Counted from the stretch's first letter, positions 21,890 through 32,022 are shown. The stretch: DNA of 64,000 bases from an uncultured Methylomonas sp. (GCA_936941155.1 CAKZJE010000117.1:19916-83915); one strand, 5' to 3'. Notes: generated by a model not told the origin, from the letters alone. Numbers and translations are program-made.

Positions 21890-22978
21890 ATGTCATCCAT
21901 CATTCCGCTTTCTGAATTACGCGAACAAATCGACTCTATCGACCAACAAATTTTGGCATTGCTGAATCAACGAGCCAACTGTGCTTTGGAAGTTGCCAGA
22001 ACCAAACTCGCGCAAGGTGAATCCGGCACATTTTATCGTCCAGACCGTGAAGCCTTGGTGTTGCGCCGTATAAAGGAACTCAATCAAGACGGCGTGTTAC
22101 CTGATGAAACGGTGATGCGCTTTTTTCGTGAGATTATGTCGGCTTGTTTGGCGTTGGAAAAACCGCTAGAAGTCGCATTTTTAGGGCCTGAAGGCACATT
22201 TACCCAGCAAGCAGCATTTAAACATTTTGGTCATGCGGTTAAAACCGTGCCTGTTGCGAATATTAACGAAATTTTTAGCACCGTCGAAAGTGGTCACTGC
22301 CAATTTGGTGTCGTACCTGTCGAAAACTCCACTGAAGGTGTCATTACTCACACTTTAGACAGATTTTTGGCTTCTCCGTTGCATATTTGTGGCGAAGTGG
22401 AAATTCGCGTGCATCAAAATTTGATCGGCTTAACGGATGATTTGAGTAAAATCACTGAAGTTTATTCGCATCAACAATCATTAGCGCAATGTCGGCAATG
22501 GTTGGATGCGAACTTGCCACACGCCAAACGTACTGCGGTGTCGAGCAATGCAGAAGCGGCAAAAATGGCTGCGGAAAATCCTGAAAAAGCCGCGATTGCT
22601 GGTAAAGTTGCTGCGGAGTTATATCAGCTTACCTTGTTGGAAAAAAATATCGAGGACGAACCGAACAACACCACGCGCTTTATTATCATTGGTCAGCAGC
22701 AACCCAGTTCCACCGGACTCGATAAAACCTCATTAGTCGTTTCAACGGGCAATCAATCCGGCGCATTGCACAAAATTTTGCAACCGTTCGCCCAACACGG
22801 CATCAGCATGACGCATATTGAATCGCGCCCCTCACGGCAAGGTTTGTGGGATTATGTATTTTTCATTGATATTGATGGACATAAAGACGATGAATCGGTC
22901 GCGCAAGCGTTGGAAATTCTCAGCACCAATGTCACTATGTTAAAAATTTTAGGCTCGTATCCAAAAGCGGTGATTTGA
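21890..22978 (+). CDS. pheA: Chorismate mutase / prephenate dehydratase
   Basis: This bifunctional enzyme makes phenylpyruvate. An AroQ chorismate mutase domain (LREQIDSIDQQILALLNQRA...VARTK, with the FYRPDREALVLRRI region) covers about the first 90 residues. A prephenate dehydratase domain follows (VAFLGPEGTFTQQAA, VPVENSTEGVIT, ATTR-type NNTTRFIII). A C-terminal ACT domain (GALHKILQPFAQHGISMTHI, ESRPSRQGLWDYVFF) is the phenylalanine sensor. It is 362 aa long. Confidence 0.97.
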   Translation: MSSIIPLSELREQIDSIDQQILALLNQRANCALEVARTKLAQGESGTFYRPDREALVLRRIKELNQDGVLPDETVMRFFREIMSACLALEKPLEVAFLGPEGTFTQQAAFKHFGHAVKTVPVANINEIFSTVESGHCQFGVVPVENSTEGVITHTLDRFLASPLHICGEVEIRVHQNLIGLTDDLSKITEVYSHQQSLAQCRQWLDANLPHAKRTAVSSNAEAAKMAAENPEKAAIAGKVAAELYQLTLLEKNIEDEPNNTTRFIIIGQQQPSSTGLDKTSLVVSTGNQSGALHKILQPFAQHGISMTHIESRPSRQGLWDYVFFIDIDGHKDDESVAQALEILSTNVTMLKILGSYPKAVI

Positions 22979-23047
22979 TTTTCCATTTTCACCAACAACC
23001 GTCTTTTTAAACAATCCGAACTTTAACCTCTAATTTTGTGCCTCAAC

Positions 23048-24154
23048 ATGTCTAACTGCGATTCATTATTTAACCTCGCCTTATCGGGCGTGCAAAAACT
23101 TATTCCTTACGTTCCTGGAAAACCCATTGAAGAATTACAACGCGAATTGGGTTTAACCGAAGTGATTAAATTAGCTTCAAATGAAAATCCATTAGGTGTC
23201 AGTCCAAAAGCTTTAGCGGCAATTCATAAGGCATTGCCAGAACTAACTCTTTATCCTGATGGCAGCGGTTTTAAATTGAAAAATGCTTTGGCAAATAAAC
23301 TCAATATTGAAACCAATCAAATTACTTTAGGCAATGGCTCTAATGAAATATTGGAATTAGTGGCACGAACTTTTGTAAATCCTGATTTAAACGTAGTGTT
23401 TTCTCAACATGCCTTTGCGGTTTATCCCATTGTGACGCAAGCGGTAGGCGCGACAGCGAATATTGTGCCTGCGATTAATTATGGGCATGATTTAAACGGT
23501 ATGTTAAATGCGGTGAATGAAAAAACGCGCGTTGTTTTTATTGCCAATCCCAATAATCCGACTGGCACATTATTAGAATCAGCGGAATTGAAAGCGTTTA
23601 TTGCGGCATTACCAAAAACCGTAATTTGTGTTTTGGATGAAGCTTATTTTGAATATATGGCGGATGATAAAAAATCCGATTCGATTAATTGGATTAAAGA
23701 ATATCCGAATTTAATTGTGAGTCGCACTTTTTCTAAAGCGTATGGTTTAGCGGGATTGCGAGTGGGTTATAGCATTTCCAATCCGATTATTGCCGATTTA
23801 TTGAATCGGGTCAGACAGCCTTTTAATAATAATAGTTTGGCATTAACGGCGGCGGAAGCGGCTTTAGAGGATAGTGATTATTTGCAAAAAACAATTGCAA
23901 CCAATAATAGCGGTATGATGCAATTAACGAATGTGTTTGCACAATTAGGTTTGCAATGGATTCCCTCAGCGGCGAATTTTGTGTCAGTGGATTTAAATCG
24001 TGTAGCGATGCCGATTTATCAAGCGTTATTGCAAAAAGGTGTGATTGTGCGTCCGGTGGCGAATTATGAAATGCCGAATCATTTGCGGATTAGTATTGGT
24101 ACGGAATATGAGAATCAAAAGTTTATTGATGCGTTAGCGCAAGTGTTGAATTGA
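23048..24154 (+). CDS. hisC: Histidinol-phosphate aminotransferase
   Basis: This class I/II PLP aminotransferase shows IKLASNENPLGVSPKAL, NPNNPTGTLL, LDEAYFEYM and the PLP lysine in SRTFSKAYGLAGLRVGY. HisC in this operon can also serve phenylalanine/tyrosine transamination. The ATG at 23048 gives 368 aa; a TTG four codons earlier is unlikely. It stops one base before the start of the ATPase gene at 24156, where tyrA would normally follow. Confidence 0.96.
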   Translation: MSNCDSLFNLALSGVQKLIPYVPGKPIEELQRELGLTEVIKLASNENPLGVSPKALAAIHKALPELTLYPDGSGFKLKNALANKLNIETNQITLGNGSNEILELVARTFVNPDLNVVFSQHAFAVYPIVTQAVGATANIVPAINYGHDLNGMLNAVNEKTRVVFIANPNNPTGTLLESAELKAFIAALPKTVICVLDEAYFEYMADDKKSDSINWIKEYPNLIVSRTFSKAYGLAGLRVGYSISNPIIADLLNRVRQPFNNNSLALTAAEAALEDSDYLQKTIATNNSGMMQLTNVFAQLGLQWIPSAANFVSVDLNRVAMPIYQALLQKGVIVRPVANYEMPNHLRISIGTEYENQKFIDALAQVLN

Positions 24155-24155
24155 A

Positions 24156-25097
24156 ATGATTGAAGAACCCGTTAAATACATTACAAAAGTTGAAATTTCT
24201 GGTCTTTGGGGGAGATATGATATTGGGTGGAATTTACACCCTGATGTGAATGTTTTAGCGGGAATTAATGGCAGTGGGAAAACAACCATTCTAAAACTTT
24301 TGTCATTAACATCATCTGAATTAGATTCAAAAGTAACAGGAATTCTTAAATTAACTTTTAATAATAACCAGATATTTCAACAAACACCAATACCAGCAAC
24401 GATTCAAAAAGAAAGTATCTCCAATAGTGGCAAGCGACAAGTTTCAGTAGACTTTGCTTTTAAAATATTACTAGCCCCTTATGAAGCGACTTTTATCAAC
24501 ACATTCGATACTGAATTAAAACCTTCGGAAGCTGTACAGAAACTTTCTGATGACCGCGTTAAATCAGAATTAGACTGGGAGCTTTATCAATTACAGGAAA
24601 AATATAAAGACTATCAAATAAATATTGCAAGAAAAAAAGAAACAGTATTTAAGGATAATAGAGGTAATCCTTTTTATGATAATGTCGTTATAGAATTTAG
24701 AAGGCTTAGTTATCCACAAGAAAGGCTTTTAGAAATTATTGATGAGTTATTTTTAGAAACAGGAAAAAAAGTTAATCGTGATAAAAATGAACTAGAGTTT
24801 TTATTAGGCGATAAAGAAATTAACGCTTATCAATTATCATCTGGTGAAAAACAGCTTTTAGTTATTTTATTAACAGTTTTAGTTCAAGATAATAAACCAG
24901 CTATTTTATTAATGGATGAGCCGGAAATATCTTTGCATATTGAATGGCAGCGCAAATTGATTAAATATGTTCGTGAATTAAATCCAAATGTACAACTGAT
25001 TATTGCTACGCATTCACCAGATATTATTATCAAAGGTTGGCTTGATAAAGTCGCTAATATCGAAGATATTATTGTTAAGGATAACGCAGTAGCATGA
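24156..25097 (+). CDS. PARIS-like AAA/ABC ATPase (AriA-like)
   Basis: The 313-aa ABC-type ATPase has Walker A GINGSGKTT (residues 36-44), signature LSSGEKQ (about 227-233), Walker B AILLMDEPE with D-loop ISLH, and switch His in IIATHSPDI (about His286). This is the SMC/OLD-like class of sensor ATPases used in defence. Its stop overlaps the DUF4435 gene by 4 bp, and AAA+DUF4435 is the PARIS pairing (AriA/AriB). It is shorter than the AriA proteins I recall, so it may be a variant. It is coupled to hisC upstream. Confidence 0.82.
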   Translation: MIEEPVKYITKVEISGLWGRYDIGWNLHPDVNVLAGINGSGKTTILKLLSLTSSELDSKVTGILKLTFNNNQIFQQTPIPATIQKESISNSGKRQVSVDFAFKILLAPYEATFINTFDTELKPSEAVQKLSDDRVKSELDWELYQLQEKYKDYQINIARKKETVFKDNRGNPFYDNVVIEFRRLSYPQERLLEIIDELFLETGKKVNRDKNELEFLLGDKEINAYQLSSGEKQLLVILLTVLVQDNKPAILLMDEPEISLHIEWQRKLIKYVRELNPNVQLIIATHSPDIIIKGWLDKVANIEDIIVKDNAVA

Positions 25098-26110
25098 CAA
25101 AACATCCTTTTTCACAATATATTTCCTCTGAACGAGAAGAAGGCATTGCTACACTTTCGGCTAAAAAAAATCCTACAAAGGTATTTGTTTATGTAGAAGA
25201 TATTACCGATGTCGGCTTTTGGTATGGTATTTTAAGTCCTTATGAAAAATCAAATAATATTAAGTTTGATATTTCGCCTCCTTATTCAGAAAATAATCTC
25301 ACAACTGGAAAAGACCAGTTAATAAAATTATTTCCAAATACAGATAAATATTTCATTATTTGCTTAGATAGCGATTATGATTATCTTTTACAATCAGAGC
25401 TTGCTCAGACAGTTAAAAACAATCCTTATATTTTCCAAACTTATGCTTATGCAGTGGAAAATTTAAAATGCTATGCAGAAAGTCTGAATTCCCTTTGCGT
25501 CAAAGCCACAAACAATACAGACGAAATCGTTGATTTGTCTTATTTATTACTTGAATACTCTAAAATTATCTATCCTTTGCTAGTTTGGAATCTATATTAT
25601 TACGCTGAAAAAAACCATGCGCATTTTTCAATCAGTGACTTTTGCAAAATTGTTACATTAGATTCGCTTACAACTGTTAATTACGCATCAGAATTAACCA
25701 GTTTAAAATCTTCGGTTGACTCTAAATTAAGCACTTTCCCTGTTAATGTAACTTTGGAAAATTTTACTAGCCAACTAAATAATCTAGGTTTAAATGAAAC
25801 GAATTCGTATTTATTTATGAATGGTCATGCGCTTTATGATTTTATGGCAAAGTTTCTGATAAAAATTTGTGATACATTAAAAGCTAGTTATATTTCTGAA
25901 ATTGAAAAAATAGCAAAAACTGATGAAGAATTGCGTAATAAGAAAGGTCATTACTACAATGCAATAAAAGCAACGCCAATTACTTTTCTTTTGGCAAATA
26001 ATGAAAAATTTACTGACTGCTTTATCTTCAAAGAAAAAATAAAAAAAGATATTGAAAGTTATTTAGCCACTTTTAAACATAAACAACTAACTCAGGGAAT
26101 GAATTCATAA
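25094..26110 (+). CDS. DUF4435 (TOPRIM-like) effector, AriB-like
   Basis: The 338-aa protein shows the DUF4435 order: VFVYVEDITDVGFWYGIL with Glu35, TTGKDQLIKLF, then IICLDSDYDYLL with Asp92/Asp94/Asp96, and QTYAYAVENLKCYA. The Glu plus DxD arrangement is that of TOPRIM nucleases such as AriB. The remaining 200 residues are mostly helical. Its TAA shares the A with the tyrA ATG. Role as a nuclease effector released by the ATPase is inferred from PARIS. Confidence 0.82.
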   Translation: MTKHPFSQYISSEREEGIATLSAKKNPTKVFVYVEDITDVGFWYGILSPYEKSNNIKFDISPPYSENNLTTGKDQLIKLFPNTDKYFIICLDSDYDYLLQSELAQTVKNNPYIFQTYAYAVENLKCYAESLNSLCVKATNNTDEIVDLSYLLLEYSKIIYPLLVWNLYYYAEKNHAHFSISDFCKIVTLDSLTTVNYASELTSLKSSVDSKLSTFPVNVTLENFTSQLNNLGLNETNSYLFMNGHALYDFMAKFLIKICDTLKASYISEIEKIAKTDEELRNKKGHYYNAIKATPITFLLANNEKFTDCFIFKEKIKKDIESYLATFKHKQLTQGMNS

Positions 26111-26991
26111 TGTTTAATAAACTCTGCATTATCGGAGTCGGTTTAATCGGTGGCTCTATCGCAAAAACAGCCCGACAAAATCACTTAACAAAAAACATTG
26201 TCGGTTTTGGACGCGAGCAAGACGAAGAAAATTTAACAGCTGCCAAAGAATTTGGCGTAATTGATGAATATTATTTAAACCTCGCCGATGCTGTTTTAGA
26301 GGCGGATTGCGTCATCATTGCCACGCCTGTTGCCAGCTTTCAGACGATTTTTCAAACCTTAAAACAAAATAATCTTTGGTCAGAAAAAACCATTTACACC
26401 GACGTTGGCAGCACCAAAGGTAATATTATCGCCGCTGCTGAACAGGTTTTCGGCTTTGTCCCTGACAATTTTGTCCCCGCGCATCCCATCGCTGGCGCAG
26501 AACAAAGCGGCGTACACGCTGCCATCGTGGATTTATACCTCAACAAACGCTTAATTATTACCCCCGTCAGCAATACCAACCCCGAAGCTGTGCAAAAAAT
26601 CCAAAATTTTTGGGAAGGCTTGGGCGCAATCGTTTCCATCATGGACGCACAGCAGCATGACAAAGTGTTAGCCGCCACTAGCCATTTGCCGCATTTATTG
26701 GCGTTCGCTTTAACAGATATGCTCGGACATCAAGACGAAGAAAGCGAAATTTTCAAATACGCAGCGGGCGGTTTTCGGGATTTTACCCGCATTGCCTCCA
26801 GCGACCCAACTATGTGGGCGGACATTTGCAGCGCGAACAAAGATGCTATTTTGCCGTTAATCGAGCAATTGCAGTCAGAATTGGCTAAAATACAAGGTTT
26901 GCTGATGAATGACGATTACAAAGTACTTTTTGCAACGTTTACTTATGCTAAATCGGCGCGACAACGGTTTTTAGATCAGTTTAAACAATGA
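26110..26991 (+). CDS. tyrA: Prephenate dehydrogenase
   Basis: It converts prephenate to 4-hydroxyphenylpyruvate. The dinucleotide motif IIGVGLIGGSIAKTA starts the protein, with VIIATPVASF, DVGSTKGNI, PAHPIAGAEQSGV and ATSHLPHLLAFAL following. At 293 aa it is a stand-alone TyrA, not fused to AroA as in Pseudomonas. Its start overlaps the DUF4435 stop by one base, so the accessory pair now supplies its translational coupling. Confidence 0.97.
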   Translation: MFNKLCIIGVGLIGGSIAKTARQNHLTKNIVGFGREQDEENLTAAKEFGVIDEYYLNLADAVLEADCVIIATPVASFQTIFQTLKQNNLWSEKTIYTDVGSTKGNIIAAAEQVFGFVPDNFVPAHPIAGAEQSGVHAAIVDLYLNKRLIITPVSNTNPEAVQKIQNFWEGLGAIVSIMDAQQHDKVLAATSHLPHLLAFALTDMLGHQDEESEIFKYAAGGFRDFTRIASSDPTMWADICSANKDAILPLIEQLQSELAKIQGLLMNDDYKVLFATFTYAKSARQRFLDQFKQ

Positions 26992-27027
26992 TTATTTTCA
27001 AAATAATTGTACGCGGGAGTTTATAAA

Positions 27028-27486
27028 ATGCTTGAAAATACTCAATTTGAAGAAAATCAGGATAAAAAAATGCCTTCATTAAATCACAGTTTTATTTGTG
27101 CCGAATTGATGCGGCAATTTTTGCAGGATGAAACATTACAGCCCTTGCCTGAATTAACGTTAGATATTGAAAATGGCTTAACGCCGGATATTTGCGTTTA
27201 TAAAAAAGAAAATGTGCATCCAAATTTTTTTGAAGATACATTGAAAATGAAAGAACTGCCGTTATTAGCGGTTGAGGTTATTTCTTCAAGTCAAAATATT
27301 GCTTCAATGTTGGATAAAGCGAGTCTTTTATTAAAGGCTGGAATTGAAAATATATGGACTGTTGAACCGTATAGTCATAGCGTTTTCGTGGTCAATAAAA
27401 CAGGAAAAAAATTATTCCACGAAGCGATTGTTGAATCCGATGGCATTAAAATGGATTTTAATAAAGTCTTTTCCAGTCTGCGTTAG
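27028..27486 (+). CDS. Uma2-family (DUF820) protein, short
   Basis: The 152-aa protein shows MPSLNHSFICAELMRQF, TPDICVYKKEN (core Asp), LPLLAVEVISSSQ (core Glu) and KAGIENIWTVEPY. The Uma2 core is kept although shorter than usual. The ATG at 27028 is chosen because GGGAG lies eight bases upstream; the reading frame extends a little further back without a start site. It lies between tyrA and aroA and has no clear role in the pathway. Confidence 0.85.
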   Translation: MLENTQFEENQDKKMPSLNHSFICAELMRQFLQDETLQPLPELTLDIENGLTPDICVYKKENVHPNFFEDTLKMKELPLLAVEVISSSQNIASMLDKASLLLKAGIENIWTVEPYSHSVFVVNKTGKKLFHEAIVESDGIKMDFNKVFSSLR

Positions 27487-27534
27487 CATAAAAATAGTTT
27501 CTATATTAAAAAATCAATAACTTAAATTTATATC

Positions 27535-28845
27535 ATGTCTGAATCAATTACCTTTAAAGTTCAACCCGGCGGCAGTTTAAACGGCACAGTCAGAGTGCCT
27601 GGCGATAAATCCATGTCTCACCGTTCTATTATGCTTGGCTCTTTGGCAGAAGGCGTGACGCATGTGACGGGGTTTCTCAATGCCGAAGACGCGATTTCAA
27701 CGTTGGAAGCTTTCCGCGCGATGGGCGTGCAAATCGAAGGCCCAAAAAACGGCGAAGTCACGATTCACGGCGTTGGTAAACACGGCTTGAAAGCTCCGAA
27801 AGAGCCGTTGTATTTAGGCAATTCCGGTACTTCGATGCGTTTATTAAGCGGTTTATTGGCAGGGCAAGATTTTGACAGCACGTTGACGGGGGATAAATCG
27901 TTATCGGGTCGCCCGATGCGCCGTGTGACACAACCATTGGCTTTAATGGGCGCGAAAATTGAAACGCAAGAAAACGGCACTGCTCCGCTGCATATTAAAG
28001 GTACAAAAAATTTAAAAGGCATTGATTACATCATGCCAATCGCCAGTGCGCAGGTGAAATCCTGTTTATTGTTGGCGGGGATGTACGCTTCTGGCGAAAC
28101 GACTGTCACTGAACCTGCACCAACCCGCGATCATACAGAAAGAATGTTGAACGGTTTTGGTTATCCTGTGCAACGCGAAGGCAGCAAAGCCAGCATTGAC
28201 AGCAATGGCAAACTCACTGCCACCAATATTGACGTACCGAGCGATATTTCTTCCGCTGCGTTTTTCTTAGTCGGAGCTTCAATCGCGCCAAACTCTGATG
28301 TGACATTACAACACGTTGGGATTAATCCAACTCGTACTGGTATTATTGATATTTTGCGTTTGATGGGCGCGAATATTGAAGTTTTAAATCCGCGTGAAGT
28401 CGGTGGCGAGCCAGTAGCGGATTTGCGCGTGACTTCCAGCGAATTACACGGCATTCATATTCCTGAAGAGTTAGTGCCGTTAGCGATTGATGAATTTCCG
28501 GTGTTATTTGTTGCCGCATCCTGTGCCACAGGTGAAACTGTTTTAACGGGCGCGGAAGAGTTGAGAGTAAAAGAATCTGACCGGATTCAAGTGATGGCAG
28601 ATGGTTTGCAAATTTTAGGGATTGATGCGCAACCAACCAAAGACGGCATGATTATTCAAGGCGGACAGTTAGGCGGCGGTGAAGTTGTGTCTCACGGCGA
28701 TCACCGAATTGCGATGTCATTTTCAATTGCGGGTTTAAGAGCCGCTGCACCTATTACGATTCATGATTGTGCCAACGTAAATACTTCTTTTCCTGAATTC
28801 CGAGACCTTGCGAAACAGCTCGGTTTGCAACTGACTTTCAAATAA
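27535..28845 (+). CDS. aroA: 3-phosphoshikimate 1-carboxyvinyltransferase
   Basis: EPSP synthase of the shikimate pathway. It has VPGDKSMSHRSIMLGSLAEG, LYLGNSGTSMRLLSG, GDKSLSGRPMRRV, IASAQVKSCLLLAG, RDHTERML, AIDEFPVLFVAA, EELRVKESDRI and DHRIAMSF. Several of these motifs (KSLSGRPM, SAQVKS, RDHTE) resemble the class II branch more than E. coli AroA. The active-site Gly in GNSGT is kept. It is 436 aa and overlaps cmk by one base. Confidence 0.97.
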   Translation: MSESITFKVQPGGSLNGTVRVPGDKSMSHRSIMLGSLAEGVTHVTGFLNAEDAISTLEAFRAMGVQIEGPKNGEVTIHGVGKHGLKAPKEPLYLGNSGTSMRLLSGLLAGQDFDSTLTGDKSLSGRPMRRVTQPLALMGAKIETQENGTAPLHIKGTKNLKGIDYIMPIASAQVKSCLLLAGMYASGETTVTEPAPTRDHTERMLNGFGYPVQREGSKASIDSNGKLTATNIDVPSDISSAAFFLVGASIAPNSDVTLQHVGINPTRTGIIDILRLMGANIEVLNPREVGGEPVADLRVTSSELHGIHIPEELVPLAIDEFPVLFVAASCATGETVLTGAEELRVKESDRIQVMADGLQILGIDAQPTKDGMIIQGGQLGGGEVVSHGDHRIAMSFSIAGLRAAAPITIHDCANVNTSFPEFRDLAKQLGLQLTFK

Positions 28846-29501
28846 TGACTATTCCTGTATTAACCATAGATGGCCCAAGCGGTGCAGGCAAAGGCACGGT
28901 CAGTCGTGCGGTTGCGAAACAATTAGGCTGGAATTATTTAGACAGCGGCTCGATTTATCGTTCGCTAGCGATTGCGATTTTAGAGCAAAAAATCGCTTTA
29001 GCAGACGTTTGTGCCATTACCAAAGTAGCACAAGCGATGCAACTGAAGTTTGAATGTGGTGATGAGTTAGTTGTGTTGTTAAATGATGTTGATATTACAG
29101 CACAATTAGTCACCGAAACCGTAGGAAATACCGCATCAGTGATTGCGGCCTATCCTGATGTGCGAGATGCATTATTGCAAAAACAAAAAGACTTTAAAAA
29201 AGCTCCCGGCTTAGTAGCGGATGGTCGTGATATGGGAACTGTTGTTTTTCCTGATGCTGCAAATAAGGTTTTTCTAACTGCGAGTAGCGAAGAACGTGCA
29301 AAAAGAAGATATAAACAGTTGATTGAGAAAGGAATATCTGCTAACCTTGATGGGATAACCAAAGAGATTGAAGCGCGTGATAAGCGTGATAGTGAGCGAA
29401 AAACAGCTCCCTTAATTGCAGCAGATGACGCGCTGACGATTGATTCTTCTGATTTACCAATTAATCAGGTAATAGAAGCGGTTTTAAACCTAGTCCGCTA
29501 G
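28845..29501 (+). CDS. cmk: Cytidylate kinase
   Basis: It phosphorylates CMP and dCMP. The P-loop TIDGPSGAGKGTVSRAVA, WNYLDSGSIYRSLA, LVADGRDMGTVVFPDA and EIEARDKRDSERKTAPL are diagnostic. It is 218 aa. Its start shares the A of the aroA stop (TAATG). A terminator at 29516-29547 follows. Confidence 0.97.
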   Translation: MTIPVLTIDGPSGAGKGTVSRAVAKQLGWNYLDSGSIYRSLAIAILEQKIALADVCAITKVAQAMQLKFECGDELVVLLNDVDITAQLVTETVGNTASVIAAYPDVRDALLQKQKDFKKAPGLVADGRDMGTVVFPDAANKVFLTASSEERAKRRYKQLIEKGISANLDGITKEIEARDKRDSERKTAPLIAADDALTIDSSDLPINQVIEAVLNLVR

Positions 29502-29515
29502 AGGACTTTTTACTG

Positions 29516-29547
29516 TTGCTTAATACTAAATTTTAAGCAATTTTTTT
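29516..29547 (+). terminator. Terminator between cmk and rpsA
   Basis: TTGCTTAA pairs with TTAAGCAA around nine bases and is followed by seven T. It ends the aromatic/cmk operon. Because rpsA starts only 56 bp later, it could also regulate read-through into rpsA. Confidence 0.8.
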
Positions 29548-29602
29548 AACTTTGAGAAATTAAAGGCTTGTTTGAGTTTTGACAAGCTTGGGAAAGAAAA
29601 CA

Positions 29603-31267
29603 ATGAGCGAAAGCTTTGCTGCGTTATTTGAAGAGAGTTTAGCCAAGACCGAAATGCGTCCTGGTGCTATTTTGATGGGAACAGTAATCGACATCGAAAA
29701 CGATATGATTATTGTCAGCACCCAATCAAAATCAGAAGGTGTGATTCCAAAATGGCAGTTTTTAAATGCTGATGGTGACTTAGAGGTTAATATCGGTGAT
29801 GTCATTGAAGTTGCATTGGATTTATTTGAAGATGGATTAGGGGCAACCTTACTGTCCCGTGATAAAGCTAAGAAAAACAAAGCATGGACTGAATTGGAAC
29901 GTGCATTTGAATCAGGCTCAACCATTATTGGTCGTATCACAGGAAAAGTACGCGGCGGTTTCATTGTGGCAGTTGACGCATTACGCGCTTTCTTGCCTGG
30001 CTCATTAGTTGATGTTCGCCCAATTAGAGACACAACTTTCTTAGAAAACCGTGATCTTGAATTCAAAGTCATTAAAATCGATCAAAAACGCAATAACGTT
30101 GTGTTATCACGCCGTGCTGTAGTTGAAAAAGAATACAGCGTTGAACGTGACGAATTGATGAAAACTTTAGAAGATGGTTCAATCGTAACAGGTATTGTTA
30201 AAAACTTAACTGATTACGGTGCGTTCATTGACTTAGGTGGTATTGACGGTTTGTTACACATCACTGATATGGCATGGCGTAGAGTGCGTCATCCTTCTGA
30301 GTGTGTGGAAATTGGTCAAGAAATCCAAGTTAAAGTATTGAAATTTGACAAAGAAAAAACTCGTGTTTCATTAGGTATGAAACAAATGGGTGAAGATCCT
30401 TGGCAAAACATTGCCCGTCGTTACCCAGCAGGCACGCGCGTATTCGGTAAAGTGAATAACTTAACAGATTACGGTTGCTTCGTTGAAATCGAAGAAGGTG
30501 TGGAAGGCTTAGTTCACGTTTCAGAAATGGACTGGACTAACAAAAACGTTAATCCTTCTAAAGTTGTGCAATTAGGCGATGAAGTTGAAGTTATGGTCTT
30601 AGAAATCGATGAAGAACGTCGTCGTATTTCTTTAGGCATGAAACAATGTCGCTCTAATCCATGGGATGAGTTTGCAGCAACGCATAATAAAGGCGACAAA
30701 ATCAGCGGTAAAATCAAATCTATCACTGATTTCGGTATTTTCATCGGCTTAGACGGTGGTATCGATGGCTTAGTCCACATGTCAGACATTTCTTGGAATG
30801 AAAACGACGAAGAAGCGATTCGCGAATTCAAAAAAGGCGACGAAGTTGAAACTGTGATTTTAGCTGTTGACCCAGAGCGTGAGCGTATTTCTTTAGGGAT
30901 TAAACAACTGGAACAAGACCCTTTCCAAAACTATATCGCTGTGCATGAAAAAGGCGGCTTAGTGAAAGGTATTGTGAAAGAAGTGGATGCCAAAGGTGCA
31001 GTGATTACTTTAGCGGATAACGTTGAAGGTTATTTACGCGCTTCAGAAATCCAACGTGACCGTGTTGAAGATGCGCGTACTTTGTTAAAAGAAGGCGATG
31101 AAATTGAATGTAAATTTGTTGGCGTAGATAAGAAAAGTAAATCTATTTCTTTGTCTGTGAAAGCGAAAGACCAAGAAGAAGAATCTAATGCAATTAAAGA
31201 TTATTCTAAACAAGGTACTGGCACAGCAACATTAGGTGATATTTTTAAACAACAGATGGACAAATAA
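29603..31267 (+). CDS. rpsA: 30S ribosomal protein S1
   Basis: The protein has six S1 (OB-fold) repeats, with the [23 protein letters not shown] pattern visible as [16 protein letters not shown] [29 protein letters not shown] and [15 protein letters not shown]. The N-terminus [13 protein letters not shown] is the ribosome-binding end. The ATG at 29603, with GGAAAG upstream, gives 554 aa (E. coli 557). It is followed by a strong terminator and ihfB, the standard order. Confidence 0.98.
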   Translation: MSESFAALFEESLAKTEMRPGAILMGTVIDIENDMIIVSTQSKSEGVIPKWQFLNADGDLEVNIGDVIEVALDLFEDGLGATLLSRDKAKKNKAWTELERAFESGSTIIGRITGKVRGGFIVAVDALRAFLPGSLVDVRPIRDTTFLENRDLEFKVIKIDQKRNNVVLSRRAVVEKEYSVERDELMKTLEDGSIVTGIVKNLTDYGAFIDLGGIDGLLHITDMAWRRVRHPSECVEIGQEIQVKVLKFDKEKTRVSLGMKQMGEDPWQNIARRYPAGTRVFGKVNNLTDYGCFVEIEEGVEGLVHVSEMDWTNKNVNPSKVVQLGDEVEVMVLEIDEERRRISLGMKQCRSNPWDEFAATHNKGDKISGKIKSITDFGIFIGLDGGIDGLVHMSDISWNENDEEAIREFKKGDEVETVILAVDPERERISLGIKQLEQDPFQNYIAVHEKGGLVKGIVKEVDAKGAVITLADNVEGYLRASEIQRDRVEDARTLLKEGDEIECKFVGVDKKSKSISLSVKAKDQEEESNAIKDYSKQGTGTATLGDIFKQQMDK

Positions 31268-31318
31268 AAATCTCACTGTAGACGCACAAAAAAACAAAAG
31301 TGCTTTCTATTGAGTTGT

Positions 31319-31357
31319 GACTGGTGCGCAAAATATTACGCACCAGTCCAATTTTTC
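31319..31357 (+). terminator. Terminator after rpsA
   Basis: GACTGGTGCG pairs perfectly with CGCACCAGTC around ten bases, followed by CAATTTTTCT. It lies 50 bp after the rpsA stop. Confidence 0.85.
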
Positions 31358-31400
31358 TCAGAAGACGTTTTTACATTTAAAAAAACGGTTATATAAAAAA

Positions 31401-31440
31401 AATCAGCCAGCGGAAATTAGCCGTTGCTGATTTTTATTTT
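31401..31440 (+). terminator. Second hairpin, just before ihfB
   Basis: AATCAGCCAGCGG and CCGTTGCTGATT pair with one bulge and one mismatch, and are followed by TTTATTTT. It ends about 18 bp before the ihfB start, so it is either a second terminator or a leader structure of ihfB. Confidence 0.55.
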
Positions 31441-31457
31441 TTCTCACAGGGTAAAAA

Positions 31458-31763
31458 GTGACTAAATCAGAATTAATTGAAGTGCTGGCAAAACAGCAAC
31501 CTCATTTGGCTCTTAAAGATGTTGAACAAGTGGTAAAGTGCATTTTAGAACAAATGAGCCAGTCATTGGCCAGCGGTGATAGAATTGAGATTAGAGGGTT
31601 TGGTAGTTTTTCATTACATTATCGCCCTCCACGCATGGGTAGAAACCCCAAAACAGGTGGCTCTGTAGCATTATCATCCAAACATGTTCCTCACTTTAAG
31701 CCGGGTAAGGAATTACGCGAACGAGTTGATGAGTCGCGCGAAAAATACCCCATCACTGAATAA
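31458..31763 (+). CDS. ihfB: Integration host factor subunit beta
   Basis: This DNA-bending nucleoid protein pairs with IhfA. The beginning ([16 protein letters not shown]), [24 protein letters not shown] with the intercalating Pro, and [12 protein letters not shown] are diagnostic. The start is GTG, with AGGG seven bases upstream. It is 101 aa. The usual lapA/lapB genes do not follow; ftsK does. Confidence 0.97.
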   Translation: MTKSELIEVLAKQQPHLALKDVEQVVKCILEQMSQSLASGDRIEIRGFGSFSLHYRPPRMGRNPKTGGSVALSSKHVPHFKPGKELRERVDESREKYPITE

Positions 31764-31772
31764 ATAATAATT

Positions 31773-31817
31773 CAACGCAATATTCAAACGATATATGTTT
31801 TGTTATTGCGTTGTTTT
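31773..31817 (+). terminator. Terminator after ihfB
   Basis: CAACGCAATA pairs perfectly with TATTGCGTTG, followed by TTTT. The loop is about 21 bases. It ends the rpsA-ihfB transcript. Confidence 0.7.
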
Positions 31818-32022
31818 AACTGTTTAACTCTTTATTAACCTAATCAACATTCTATTTTTTTAGAAATTTAACAGCACATTGTTTAATGCGATTAGGTAAA
31901 CATCAACAAATCCTGCTACTTTATAAAACAAAATTTATTTCAGTAGAATTAGGATTTACACACTAACGCCAATATTAATCTATAATTATTTTGTGTTTCG
32001 ACTAACTTTATTGCGAGTTTTT

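Noticed and set aside
27535..28845. Glyphosate-tolerant AroA
   Set aside because: Some class II-like motifs exist, but the key Gly of GNSGT is kept and not Ala as in the tolerant CP4 enzyme; tolerance cannot be claimed.
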